Assembly: GCA_963822095.1 (NCBI GenBank)
Contig: CAWGGS010000025.1
Coordinates: 1 to 64,000, forward strand
Source: CAWGGS01 sp963822095
GTDB taxonomy: Bacteria; Desulfobacterota; Desulfobulbia; Desulfobulbales; Desulfocapsaceae
Length of the DNA stretch: 64,000 nt
Reading direction: 5' to 3'
The notes below the pieces were generated by a model. That model was not told the DNA's origin. It searched no databases and was given only the letters and a program-made list of their open reading frames with translations. Shown in pieces: positions 9,488-18,249 of this stretch. Positions within the stretch are counted from its first letter, which is position 1. Every line of letters starts with the position of its first letter. The position numbers were made by a program, and so were the translations under genes.

Positions 9488-11077
9488 GTGAAAAAATCTT
9501 CACAGGAAAGCGGTGGAATAGCAAGATCTGCCGGCACCGTGGGAATTGCCGTCATGTGCAGCCGCATCCTAGGACTGATCCGGGAACAGGTATTTGCTGG
9601 AATGTTCGGAGCCGGAACCGCCTATGACGCCTTCGTCGTTGCCTTCAGGATACCCAACCTTCTCCGGGATCTCTTTGGTGAAGGAGCACTTTCCGCTGCC
9701 TTTGTTACGGTCTTTTCCGACTACGACACAAATAAAACCCAGAAGCAGACCTGGCAGCTTGCCTCCAACGTTCTGGTCTTTTTCGCCATTGCCCTTAGTC
9801 TGATAACGCTGGCCGGTATTTACTTGGCTGGTCCGATCGTCTCTCTATTGGCCCACGGTTTTGACAAGGTTCCCGGAAAGTCGGAACTTACCGTCAAATT
9901 GACGATGATCATGATGCCGTTTTTGGTCTTTATTTCACTGTCAGCCGTCATTATGGGAATACTCAACACCAAAGGACGTTTTTTCGTCCCGGCTATGGCG
10001 TCGAGCTTTTTCAATTTAGGGTCAATTCTAGGTGGCGTCGGTCTGGCGCTCCTGCTGCCCAGATACGGCCAGCCACCCATTGTCGGTATGGCCATAGGAA
10101 CATTGATCGGTGGAGTTCTTCAGCTTTGCATGCAGTTTCCAACCCTTATGAAAACAGGTTTTTCCTTTAAACCACTCCTACGACTGTCCGATCCAGGACT
10201 AAGAAGAATTCTCCGCTTGATGATCCCGGCCACAATCGGCCTTTCGGCAACCCAGATCAATCTCTTTATCAATACGAATTTTGCCTCATCCTGTGCTGAA
10301 GGGTCAGTCTCCTGGCTCCAATATGCCTTCAGGTTGGTTCAGTTGCCCATAGGGGTTTTTGGAGTTGCCTTTTCCATTGCGGCCATGCCGGTTCTGGCCC
10401 GGCATGCAGCAAAAGCGGATATACAAGGAATGCGAGAGACACTGGTCTCCTCTCTAACCATGGTTTTCTGTTTGACCATCCCCGCTAGTGCCGGACTTAT
10501 TCTGCTTTCTGAACCGATAATCCGATTAATTTATGAACGAGGAGCATTTACCGCTGCAACCACGATAGCTACTTCCCATGCTCTGGTCTTGTATGCTATT
10601 GGTCTGTTCGCATATTCGGCCAACAAGATTATCGTCCCGGTTTTTTACGCCCTTGATGACACCAAATATCCGGTCATTGGCAGTTTTCTAACCGTACTAG
10701 CCAATGTGCTAATCATCAAGGCTACTATATCCGCATTTCAATACAAGGCTATAGCCCTGACAGTGTCCTGCACCATGATTTTGAATTTTCTTTTCTTAAG
10801 CGTGGTCCTCTATAGGAAATTAAACGGATATTCAATTTTGTACCTTGGAAAAGGAATCATTAAAATCTGCATTGCAACTGTTGTTATGTCTTTGCTGCTA
10901 GTTATGTTACGAACATATTTCAATCCCTGGCTCAATGGAAGCCTCTCCCAGAAGACAGTATCTCTCTTTTCACTCATAGCGGCTGCCTGCCTGGTCTATA
11001 GTGTCACCCTGTATTTCCTGAAACTGCATGAACTCACGGATATCATCCACAAGCTTAAAATCCGGATCTTCTCTTAA
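9488..11077 (+). CDS. murJ: Lipid II flippase MurJ (MviN)
   Basis: MurJ moves lipid II across the inner membrane for peptidoglycan synthesis. The protein (529 aa from the chosen start) has the family N-terminus SRILGLIREQVFAGMFG, followed by AFRIPNLLRDLFGEGALS and about 14 hydrophobic helices to the end. The frame is open back to 9335, but family members begin near the SAGTVG stretch and a GAGGCG ribosome site lies just before the GTG at 9488, so I chose that start. The gene is convergent with the phasin-like gene, with only 3 bases between the stops. Confidence 0.92.
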   Translation: MKKSSQESGGIARSAGTVGIAVMCSRILGLIREQVFAGMFGAGTAYDAFVVAFRIPNLLRDLFGEGALSAAFVTVFSDYDTNKTQKQTWQLASNVLVFFAIALSLITLAGIYLAGPIVSLLAHGFDKVPGKSELTVKLTMIMMPFLVFISLSAVIMGILNTKGRFFVPAMASSFFNLGSILGGVGLALLLPRYGQPPIVGMAIGTLIGGVLQLCMQFPTLMKTGFSFKPLLRLSDPGLRRILRLMIPATIGLSATQINLFINTNFASSCAEGSVSWLQYAFRLVQLPIGVFGVAFSIAAMPVLARHAAKADIQGMRETLVSSLTMVFCLTIPASAGLILLSEPIIRLIYERGAFTAATTIATSHALVLYAIGLFAYSANKIIVPVFYALDDTKYPVIGSFLTVLANVLIIKATISAFQYKAIALTVSCTMILNFLFLSVVLYRKLNGYSILYLGKGIIKICIATVVMSLLLVMLRTYFNPWLNGSLSQKTVSLFSLIAAACLVYSVTLYFLKLHELTDIIHKLKIRIFS

Positions 11078-11080
11078 ACC

Positions 11081-11392
11081 TCATGGTTTAGCTGTTTGTT
11101 TTTCTAAAGCGTCCTGGAGTTCTTTTATTTGGGTCTTCAATTCATCCACTTCACTGCTTTTTGCGATATTCGCCTTTTGCAGGGCGAATTGAATGCGCTC
11201 ATCAATCTGCCTGCGTATGGCCTCCTTGGATTCATCGGAACGTTTTAGGAACTCCTCCACAAACTTTTTTCCTTCCTGTTCTGAAAATTTGCCTTTTTCG
11301 ACAAAATCCTGGGCGACTTCTTCTATCTTATCTTTTGTCATTGCAATGATACCGACACCTGAAAACATCGCTTTCTTTATTAAATCTATCAT
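11081..11392 (-). CDS. Phasin-like / PhaF-type coiled-coil protein
   Basis: This 103-aa protein has a short hydrophobic start (LIKKAMFSGVGIIAMT), then an amphipathic and charged stretch (KIEEVAQDFVEKGKFSEQEGKKFVEEFL), ending in a likely coiled coil (SSEVDELKTQIKELQDALEKQ). This is the layout of small phasin-family or polyhydroxyalkanoate granule-associated proteins, which are common in this bacterial group even when no polymer genes are nearby. No polyhydroxyalkanoate synthase is visible in the window, so the function may be structural or regulatory instead. It lies 22 bp from the upstream Dus gene on the same strand. Confidence 0.6.
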   Translation of the reverse strand: MIDLIKKAMFSGVGIIAMTKDKIEEVAQDFVEKGKFSEQEGKKFVEEFLKRSDESKEAIRRQIDERIQFALQKANIAKSSEVDELKTQIKELQDALEKQTAKP

Positions 11393-11414
11393 TTCATTTC
11401 TCCTTTTTGCTCAA

Positions 11415-12410
11415 TTACCACTTTGCCGACTGATCGAAAAAGGCATTTGCCCGTTCCATAGCCTGCCCGATGGAATGACTGGTCTGCACAGATGTGGCCA
11501 GTTGATGTCCGAATTGATAATTTTCGGCAAAATAATGAGTGAATTGTTTTAATCTCCCAAGCCTTCTCTCAACGGCAAAACGCTCGCCCAATAACTCTAC
11601 AAATCTGAAGTAGACACTTTCTAAAGCAGGATTTTCTTCCTTATCGGCCATACCATATATCACTTGCGAGATATCTGAAAAAATCCATGGCTTCGCCGCA
11701 GCAGCCCTACCGATCATCAGACCATCGGCATTGGAAATTTTAAGACATTCTTCTGCATCCTTTACGGTGAATATCCCTCCGTTGGCAAAGACCGGGATTT
11801 GAACTGTATCCTTTATTTTACCGATCCAATCCCAGCGCGGTTTTCTACAGAATTTTTCACCGTTGAGACGTGCATGAACAGTCAGCATATCGATACCTTC
11901 TTCACAGAGCAAACAGCATAGCTCCAGTAAGGAATTTTCGTCCAGGCTTTCTCCAAGTCGGATCTTGGCACTAAAAGGTAAGTCTGTAGATCTGCGGAGT
12001 CTTCTTAATAATTTTTTCAACCTTGCTCTGTCTTTCGTAAGATAGCACCCCGCCCCCTGCCTGCGTAATTTGGGAGCAGGACACCCGAGGTTCAGGTCAA
12101 TCCCTTGAGCCCCCAACTGTTGGAGACGTGTAACCGCAGGTTCAACATCTTCGATCTCAGACAAGAATAGCTGATAAAAAAGTGGCTTTTCGTTTGCACT
12201 TCTATGTAATAACGGGGAATGTTTTTCGTTTTCTTCTGTCAGACCTTTTGCTGCCAGCATTTCAGTAAACAGAAGCCCCACCCCACCTTGCTCCATAACA
12301 AGGGATCGAAGAGCAGTATGTGACAGCCCCACCATTGGAGCGAGGGCCAGAGGCGGAGAGATTTTCAGGTTATTTATGGAAACCGACTTTTTATGATATA
12401 AACTCGGCAT
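11415..12410 (-). CDS. tRNA-dihydrouridine synthase (DusB-like)
   Basis: Dus enzymes reduce uridine to dihydrouridine in tRNA loops using FMN and NADPH. The 331-aa protein has the TIM-barrel start PPLALAPMVGLSHTALR, the catalytic Cys region IDLNLGCPAPKLRRQGAG (about residues 100-117), the FMN-phosphate-binding VFANGGIF and DGLMIGRAAAAKPWIF near residues 205-245, and a C-terminal helical RNA-binding part. It most resembles the DusB group, though the subclass is not certain. Its start codon shares a base with the stop of the upstream HEAT-cNMP-PilZ gene, so the two are translationally coupled. Confidence 0.88.
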   Translation of the reverse strand: MPSLYHKKSVSINNLKISPPLALAPMVGLSHTALRSLVMEQGGVGLLFTEMLAAKGLTEENEKHSPLLHRSANEKPLFYQLFLSEIEDVEPAVTRLQQLGAQGIDLNLGCPAPKLRRQGAGCYLTKDRARLKKLLRRLRRSTDLPFSAKIRLGESLDENSLLELCCLLCEEGIDMLTVHARLNGEKFCRKPRWDWIGKIKDTVQIPVFANGGIFTVKDAEECLKISNADGLMIGRAAAAKPWIFSDISQVIYGMADKEENPALESVYFRFVELLGERFAVERRLGRLKQFTHYFAENYQFGHQLATSVQTSHSIGQAMERANAFFDQSAKW

Positions 12411-14755
12411 TACTTGTTTCTGCTTAATTTTTCGAAATCTGCGCTTTTCATCATATTGGAAAATTTGATATGAACTAAAAAACCAAAGGTATCATTTTTG
12501 GGATATCCAACGCCTACAACGACGCCAAGGTATTTCAAAGTATCGCCTGATTGCAGGCGGATCTCTGCAATAATTTGCCGTCCCAAAAGGTTTTTCGACT
12601 TTATACCTCTTGGGGAATCAACGTAAAAGGCCAAACCTCCTCTTGAAAAATCGATCGTATTTCCTTCAAGGGTATACTGTTTCTTGCGCCCATACGGATC
12701 AAGTGAAAATCCGGCCACATTTAAAGACAAACGATATCTGGCATACTCTCTTCTGTCCCCGCCCGTCATACGCAACAAGGTTGGAACAGTATCAAACTGC
12801 AGACAATATTTATGTAGCTTTTCTTCAAGTTCCGGAAGGTTTTCCCTTATTTTATTAAATCGTTCTCTTTCAAGTACATTTATCTGCGTCGTATTCTGCG
12901 AAACCAGGGAAACCGTCCAAAGTGAATGGAAAAAAAAAGGTCCGACTCCCATAATTTTCCCCGGCTGCAATCGTTTGAGAAAAGTCTCCTTGTTTCCGCA
13001 TGTGCAAGACAGTTGTACAGTGCCTGAATTGACAAAGAAAAGACTGGGATCCATTTCCCCACTCTCTATTATGGTTTCATCGGGATCATACGTCTCACGT
13101 TTCATTGCCGCATAAAGTGCATTAAACTCCTCTGTAGTCATCTCATCATAGAGATCATTCCATACTTCGAGGTGATCGGGACTAATGGACGAATTCTTTT
13201 CTTCTTCAATAATTTCACCAATCTCTAAAACCTCTGATAAGGCTATCGGGTTTATTTCCAATATCCTGTCACGCAAAATCTCCGCAACAATAAAATCCTT
13301 GTTTCTAGCAGCCCTTACCGCTTCCGAATACATCATTTCGCTGGCCTTTCCAACATCACCTTTTCCAACAACTTGTTGTATCTCGTCTAAGAAAGTATTA
13401 ATTCTCCTCTTTGCATCATCTGTCGATACCGGATCATAATCAAAATCCGGCTCATTCATGCTTGCCACCTGTGTTTTAAGATCGTGTCGAACCTTCGGCT
13501 TGATAACTGATAGTACCTCCTCAGCTATCAGTATATGGTCCGGAGAGGTACGTGCCTTTTTCAGCTCATTTAAATATAAACTTAAAACTTTAACCGCTTT
13601 CGGGTTGGGATAGCTTTTCAAGGCAATGCAGAGAACAGATAAAAGATCCTTACGTATTGTGTCCGAAAATTGTGCCCGTTTTTCAAAAAGATCAAGGAGG
13701 GCTATGGCTACATCATTTCCGGGGAACTGATTAAGTTTCATGACCAGCCCAATCTTTAGTTCATCATTAACTTTTTTAAGAGCTAAAAGATACCGGTCTT
13801 TTATTTTATCTCCACCAAGCTTTTCAATGCAGTCTATTACTTCTTTCTGGACACGGATATCGGGATGATGGAGGTAATCTTCAATGAGGTAAAATAACGA
13901 CGAGTCTCCAATTTCAGAAATCATGAAAACTATATTTCGAATCACATACCAAGGAGGGGTTTTTTGGAGACATTCTTCAAAAATAAACCGTACTGAGGCT
14001 CCGGTCTGTGGAATAAGCCCCATAAGGCGAAACCTTTCAGTTCTGTCAGTGCTGTGCATCATTTTGTTAAGGAGAAATATTACAGCTCTTCTGCCAAGAT
14101 TTTTCAGGACAGTGCCAGCCTTCTTATGATCTCGGTTTAGAGTATCAAGGTAGGTTTTCGTCAGGTCGATGAGAACGTTTTTGGAGGCAATATTTTCAGA
14201 AACCTTTGCGATCATCCCTTTTATCACATTGTTTTTTTTCAGCCTTCCGTCGAGTATCGAATTGAGGGTTATTAACAGCTTGTCCGCTTCAACCCAGCAT
14301 TTATTGGTTAAGAGTTTACTCCCTATATTTTGTATCTTTTGGCAAACCACCCCGAAACCCGGTAGATATATTGTTTCCACCTTAAGCCAGTTCACATAAA
14401 TATTAGAGAGTTTTCTTATATAAAAATCCTCATCGTTTTCTAAAGCAAATTCTGAAAAGACAGAGAGGATCACCAAAGCGCGCGACCGTACGTCTTTATC
14501 TTCACTGCAACAGGCGGCCCCAATATTTTCCACGACTGAGGATCCTTTCTCCCTGTCAGTCAAAAACTGGTCTGAACAAAGGTACTCTGTCAATTCTTCC
14601 ACGAATTGATCGTTGGCGAGGATTGCGAAATTATGCCCCGCCAACTCGTCGACACCTTTTTGCAAACGTTGGAGAAGACGGTCTTTTTCCGCTTTCTCAA
14701 GCTGTCTGGAAATTTCTAGTTTTGCTTTTTCTAGTTTTTCTTTATCAATTTGCAT
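12410..14755 (-). CDS. HEAT-like, cyclic-nucleotide-binding and PilZ domain protein
   Basis: The 781-aa protein has three regions. Residues about 1-500 are alpha-helical with HEAT-like repeats (for example FYLIEDYLHHPDIRVQKEV). Residues about 533-660 form a cyclic-nucleotide-binding fold (DPDETIIESGEMDPSLFFV, LQPGKIMGVGPFFF). The C-terminus from about 668 is a PilZ domain with the RREYARYR motif and the DFSRGG motif that together bind c-di-GMP. No DNA-binding or enzyme domain is seen, so it looks like a scaffold that reads one or two second messengers. The conserved cAMP-binding Arg-containing PBC stretch is not obvious, so ligand binding by the cNMP fold is uncertain. It is coupled to the Dus gene. 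Confidence 0.82.
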   Translation of the reverse strand: MQIDKEKLEKAKLEISRQLEKAEKDRLLQRLQKGVDELAGHNFAILANDQFVEELTEYLCSDQFLTDREKGSSVVENIGAACCSEDKDVRSRALVILSVFSEFALENDEDFYIRKLSNIYVNWLKVETIYLPGFGVVCQKIQNIGSKLLTNKCWVEADKLLITLNSILDGRLKKNNVIKGMIAKVSENIASKNVLIDLTKTYLDTLNRDHKKAGTVLKNLGRRAVIFLLNKMMHSTDRTERFRLMGLIPQTGASVRFIFEECLQKTPPWYVIRNIVFMISEIGDSSLFYLIEDYLHHPDIRVQKEVIDCIEKLGGDKIKDRYLLALKKVNDELKIGLVMKLNQFPGNDVAIALLDLFEKRAQFSDTIRKDLLSVLCIALKSYPNPKAVKVLSLYLNELKKARTSPDHILIAEEVLSVIKPKVRHDLKTQVASMNEPDFDYDPVSTDDAKRRINTFLDEIQQVVGKGDVGKASEMMYSEAVRAARNKDFIVAEILRDRILEINPIALSEVLEIGEIIEEEKNSSISPDHLEVWNDLYDEMTTEEFNALYAAMKRETYDPDETIIESGEMDPSLFFVNSGTVQLSCTCGNKETFLKRLQPGKIMGVGPFFFHSLWTVSLVSQNTTQINVLERERFNKIRENLPELEEKLHKYCLQFDTVPTLLRMTGGDRREYARYRLSLNVAGFSLDPYGRKKQYTLEGNTIDFSRGGLAFYVDSPRGIKSKNLLGRQIIAEIRLQSGDTLKYLGVVVGVGYPKNDTFGFLVHIKFSNMMKSADFEKLSRNK

Positions 14756-14899
14756 AATATGGATACAATCGGCATAAGCTCAATAGGTTAATTGAGGCAA
14801 AACGCAGTCATAATCTAACAGTGATATGTATCATGAATATATCTCAAATTCCGTAAATCGCAAAACTCTTTCTTCTATACCACAAAAGGGACACAGGAA
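14756..14899. other. Spacer upstream of the HEAT-cNMP-PilZ gene
   Basis: This AT-rich stretch should carry the promoter of the minus-strand gene starting at 14755. Together with the repeat at 14900-15063 and the hairpin at 15135-15172 it makes up a 480-base gene-free region. I see no gene in it. Confidence 0.4.
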
Positions 14900-15063
14900 A
14901 TTTCTGTAATACAGAGCCTCTTGCAAAATGAGGATTTTCGTTCAGAATCAAGGCATGCAAAAAATTTTACCACAGGCATATACTGAATATTCTGAGCATA
15001 AAATTTTGAATATAACGCAGAGTTTGGTTGAAAAGACCATTGTGCAACAGGGGCTACAGAAAT
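14900..15063. repeat. Candidate miniature inverted-repeat element
   Basis: The left end (ATTTCTGTA at 14900-14908, then GCC and TTGCAAAATG to 14930) reappears in inverted order at the right end, 15038-15063, which on the minus strand reads ATTTCTGTAGCC, then TTGCACAATG. The left copy has about seven extra bases. The interior also shows partial two-fold symmetry around AAATTTT. No coding potential is convincing. This is consistent with a short non-autonomous repeat, but only one copy is seen in the window. Confidence 0.4.
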
Positions 15064-15134
15064 AGTCACAAATAGTTACAAAGGTATAATTTGCAATTTA
15101 CAACACAGCAGAATTTTATTCTTCAATAAAGAAC

Positions 15135-15172
15135 AAGACCGTTGTCTTTTGTGAACAAAAAACAACGGTCTT
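15135..15172 (-). terminator. Probable terminator after the lipoprotein gene
   Basis: AAGACCGTTGT (15135-15145) pairs perfectly with ACAACGGTCTT (15162-15172), and the inner TTTTG/CAAAA extends the stem. On the minus strand it is followed by a T-rich tract, fitting termination of the gene ending at 15237. Confidence 0.65.
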
Positions 15173-15236
15173 ATAAAGGATGTGACTCAGTAAAACTCTC
15201 TACTGCTACACTACCTACTAAATGTAGCTTATTTAA

Positions 15237-15731
15237 TTAATAATTTTTTTTCATTGGTTCCCCAAAAGGATTCAATCCTTTGGAAGCCGTTTTATCATCA
15301 GTAATATAAAGTGTTACATTGGTGTTTCCTAAAGACCCCCCAAATCCTTCGCTAATAACCACCAAGCAGGTCCTGTTAGGTTTGACAAAGGCAAGAAGGA
15401 TATTTTTATAGGACGCCTCCCCAACCTGTTTCCATTGATGTTTCACCATCGAAGCAATTATGAATTCCTTCAATGAGTTTATTTCAACTCTACCGCTGTA
15501 GTGCATAACTCCGCCGCGAAAAGAAGTGGTATTGATTGCTATACTGCTGTCACTATCCCACTTCATGTCAGTCGGTAACTCAATATCGCTATTGTTTTCA
15601 ACAGTATTGGAAACAATCGGCAAATCAACCTGGGAGGTTGTTGTTTTCTCTGCACACCCAGAAAAGAAAATCAATGCGCAAATGACAATAAAAAAATAAA
15701 ACAGACGGTGCAAACCATTAGTATCTCTCAT
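15237..15731 (-). CDS. Uncharacterised lipoprotein
   Basis: The 164-aa protein has a lipoprotein signal peptide: a charged start, a hydrophobic core (LFYFFIVICALIFF) and the lipobox FSGC at about residues 23-26, so the mature protein starts with a lipidated Cys. The rest contains ELPTDMKWD, RGGVMHYSGRVEINSLKEFI and MVKHQWKQVGEASYKN, a pattern I associate with small lipoproteins in which a two-strand unit precedes an SxxxFxxxMxxxGW-like helix. I cannot name the function. It ends before a hairpin terminator and starts 3 bases after the nitroreductase stop, so the two form an operon. Confidence 0.75.
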   Translation of the reverse strand: MRDTNGLHRLFYFFIVICALIFFSGCAEKTTTSQVDLPIVSNTVENNSDIELPTDMKWDSDSSIAINTTSFRGGVMHYSGRVEINSLKEFIIASMVKHQWKQVGEASYKNILLAFVKPNRTCLVVISEGFGGSLGNTNVTLYITDDKTASKGLNPFGEPMKKNY

Positions 15732-15734
15732 GTT

Positions 15735-16250
15735 TCATCCTCCAAATTTTTTAATTATGAAATCATTTAGGTCTTTTCTATGCGATTTCCTATTTTTTCC
15801 CTTGGGATGGCCAATTGCCAGTACGGCCATCAATGAGTATCTCTCTTCTACACCAAGCACTGCACTCACTTGATCCTTGTTTTTCAAAATCTGGCCCAAC
15901 CATACAGCACCTAACCCCATAGATTCGGTGGTCAGCAACATGTTCTGGATTGCAGCTCCTGTCGACATATAGTCTTTCATAGGATCATAAATGGCTTCAG
16001 AATCAATATAGACGACGATCAGGGCCTGGCAACCGGCAATGATATGGCTGTACAAAGTCAACTTCTCTATTTCATGCCTGATCGTTTCATCGGTTATCGT
16101 CACAAAACGCCACGGTTGATTATTCTTCCCGGAAGGCGCCCAAATAGCTGCTTCGATAATCTTTTTGAGTTCATCCATTGATACGGGTTGGTCAGTAAAT
16201 TCCCGAATGCTTCGTCTATTCTTTATCGCTTGAAAAATTAAATCGTCCAT
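15735..16250 (-). CDS. Nitroreductase family FMN-dependent oxidoreductase
   Basis: The protein (about 171 aa) belongs to the nitroreductase fold: NRRSIREFTDQPVSMDELKKI with the FMN-phosphate-binding Arg residues at the start, AAIWAPSGKNNQPWRFVTI near residue 40, and GLGAVWLG with LAIGHPKGK near the end. Such enzymes reduce nitro groups or quinone-like compounds with NAD(P)H and FMN; the true substrate is not visible. The frame is open to an ATG at 16268, but MDDLIFQAIKNRRS at 16250 is the more typical family start. It is followed 3 bp later by the lipoprotein gene. Confidence 0.85.
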   Translation of the reverse strand: MDDLIFQAIKNRRSIREFTDQPVSMDELKKIIEAAIWAPSGKNNQPWRFVTITDETIRHEIEKLTLYSHIIAGCQALIVVYIDSEAIYDPMKDYMSTGAAIQNMLLTTESMGLGAVWLGQILKNKDQVSAVLGVEERYSLMAVLAIGHPKGKNRKSHRKDLNDFIIKKFGG

Positions 16251-16398
16251 GAGATCAAAGAGATGCACTAAGTGTGGATAGGAGAAAAAGGAGAGGATAT
16301 TTTCCTCTTCGCATCGTCTGCTGTTTTAACTCCGATAAGACCAGAGCTTCAAATACAAAATAAATAGTTTAATTTTATATTATTGTCGAGATTTTTTC

Positions 16399-17847
16399 TT
16401 ACATACCGCCGATACACATATATTTTATCTCGAGATAGTCATCCATACCGTATTTTGATCCTTCCCTTCCCATACCTGACTTCTTTCTTCCTCCAAACGG
16501 GGCTGCCTCGGATGATAATCGAGCAGTATTGACACCAACCATTCCATATTCGAGAGATTCTGTTATTCGCCAGGCTCTTGAAATATCTCTTGTGTAAAAA
16601 TATGCCGACAACCCATATTCAGAATCGTTGGCGGAATTTATGGCTTCATCTTCTGTGAAAAAACGCGATATGGGTGCAATAGGGCCGAATGTCTCTTCCC
16701 GGGTGATTTTCATTTCAGGTGTTACATCAACAAGCACGGTCGGTTCGAAGAAGAAGCCTTCTCCTGCAATCCGTTTTCCACCAAATGCCAGTTTTGCCCC
16801 TTTTTCCAAGGCATCCTGTATCTGGTCTTCTACTTTTTCAACTGCCCGCAGGTCGATTAACGGTCCCTGATTGTTCCCCTCAACGAGCCCTGGTCCGATT
16901 ACAAGGCTACTTTGAATGGCCTGTACAAATTTCTCTACGAATTCTCCATAGACATTATCCTGAACGAGAATTCTATTAGCACATACACATGTCTGTCCGG
17001 AATTTCTGAACTTGGATGAAATTGCATCACTTACAGCCAGATCGATATCGGCATCAGCAAAGACAATATACGGTGCATGGCCTCCCAGCTCGAGAGATAT
17101 CTTTTTCAAATTCTGGGCGCATCTGCTCATTAGGAGTTTACCCACCTCGGATGATCCGGAAAAACTCACCTTTTGAATATGGGAATTGGTAGTTAATTCT
17201 AGCCCTATCTCCTCTGCCGAGCCGGTTATTACGTTAAAGACTCCCGGAGGCATCCCTGCACGATCGGCAAGTTCAGCAAGTGCCAGGGCTGAAAACGGCG
17301 TCAACTCAGATGGCTTTACGACCACGGTACACCCCGCGGCCAATGCCGGAGCAGATTTTCTTGTAATCATCGAAGAAGGAAAATTCCAGGGTGTAATGGC
17401 TGCGCAGACACCAACGGGTTCTTTCATAACCACGATCCTTTTTCCCTCCTGCTCCATAGGAATCGTATCTCCGTAAACTCTCTTTGCCTCTTCGGCAAAC
17501 CATTCCACATAGGCTGCTGCTGATATGATTTCGGATTCTGCATCAGGTATCGGCTTGCCTTGTTCGGTGGCAATAATGACGGCAAGATCGTGTAAATTAT
17601 TTAGTATCAGATCATGCCATCTTTTGAGGATCCGTGATCTCTTATAGGCAGTCATCCTCTTCCAGGAAGGAAACGACTTGTAAGCACTCAGAATCGCCTC
17701 CCGTACTTGAGAGTTCTCCATTACAGGAACAAAGCCGATACGTGTGCCATCGGCAGGATTGGTCACCTCTATCGTTGCCTTTGCAGATAACCATTTTCCA
17801 TTTATATAACAAACCTGCTTGTACAATGCAGGATCACATAAATTCAC
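16399..17847 (-). CDS. gabD: NAD(P)-dependent succinate-semialdehyde dehydrogenase (GabD-like)
   Basis: The 482-aa protein is a full-length aldehyde dehydrogenase. It contains ITPWNFPSSMITRK and VVKPSELTP for cofactor binding, FSGSSEVGK, the general-base Glu in LELGGHAPY (about residue 253), and the catalytic Cys in FRNSGQTCVCANR (about residue 287). The stretch YVEWFAEEAKRVYGDTIP is typical of the GabD subgroup, which oxidises succinate semialdehyde to succinate. The start is a GTG with GAGGT seven bases before it. It stands alone, with no aminotransferase partner nearby, so its metabolic context is open. Confidence 0.85.
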   Translation of the reverse strand: MNLCDPALYKQVCYINGKWLSAKATIEVTNPADGTRIGFVPVMENSQVREAILSAYKSFPSWKRMTAYKRSRILKRWHDLILNNLHDLAVIIATEQGKPIPDAESEIISAAAYVEWFAEEAKRVYGDTIPMEQEGKRIVVMKEPVGVCAAITPWNFPSSMITRKSAPALAAGCTVVVKPSELTPFSALALAELADRAGMPPGVFNVITGSAEEIGLELTTNSHIQKVSFSGSSEVGKLLMSRCAQNLKKISLELGGHAPYIVFADADIDLAVSDAISSKFRNSGQTCVCANRILVQDNVYGEFVEKFVQAIQSSLVIGPGLVEGNNQGPLIDLRAVEKVEDQIQDALEKGAKLAFGGKRIAGEGFFFEPTVLVDVTPEMKITREETFGPIAPISRFFTEDEAINSANDSEYGLSAYFYTRDISRAWRITESLEYGMVGVNTARLSSEAAPFGGRKKSGMGREGSKYGMDDYLEIKYMCIGGM

Positions 17848-17985
17848 TTTTCAACCTCATAGACATCGTATTTTAATTAAGAGTCATATATCTTACGCAA
17901 TCCATCAACGTCAATCTGTATTTTTCTGCTCTTTTCTGACTCGAACAATTATAAACCAAAACCACCAATAAACAATTGAAAATCG

Positions 17986-18231
17986 ATGAAATCTCAAACT
18001 CAAGCAACTGAACCGCTCGCTATCAATATTGCAGAATTCCCTATCCGTTTGGGTCAACTTCTCAAATACCTAGGTATAGTCGAAAATGGACTGGAGGCTA
18101 AAAGCCGAATCCTAAATGGGGAAGTTCTCGTCAACGATGAAGTGGAATTGCGTCGTGGAAGACAGATCAATCAAGGAGATCGCATACTGATAGGAAAAAC
18201 ATCATATATAGCCCAAAAAACGGGTTCATAA
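17986..18231 (+). CDS. S4-domain RNA-binding protein (YbcJ-like)
   Basis: This 81-aa protein is essentially one S4 RNA-binding domain: IRLGQLLKYLGIVENGLEAKSR, followed by ILNGEVLVNDEVELRRGR and INQGDRI. Length and layout match the YbcJ group of stand-alone S4 proteins, thought to bind structured RNA. It is divergent from gabD (138 bp) and convergent with the cyclase gene 18 bp further on. The role is not known beyond RNA binding. Confidence 0.78.
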   Translation: MKSQTQATEPLAINIAEFPIRLGQLLKYLGIVENGLEAKSRILNGEVLVNDEVELRRGRQINQGDRILIGKTSYIAQKTGS

Positions 18232-18249
18232 AACATCAGATTTGGTCCG

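Noticed and set aside
14875..15069. Minus-strand open frame of 64 codons
   Set aside because: It coincides with the inverted-repeat element and has no family resemblance.
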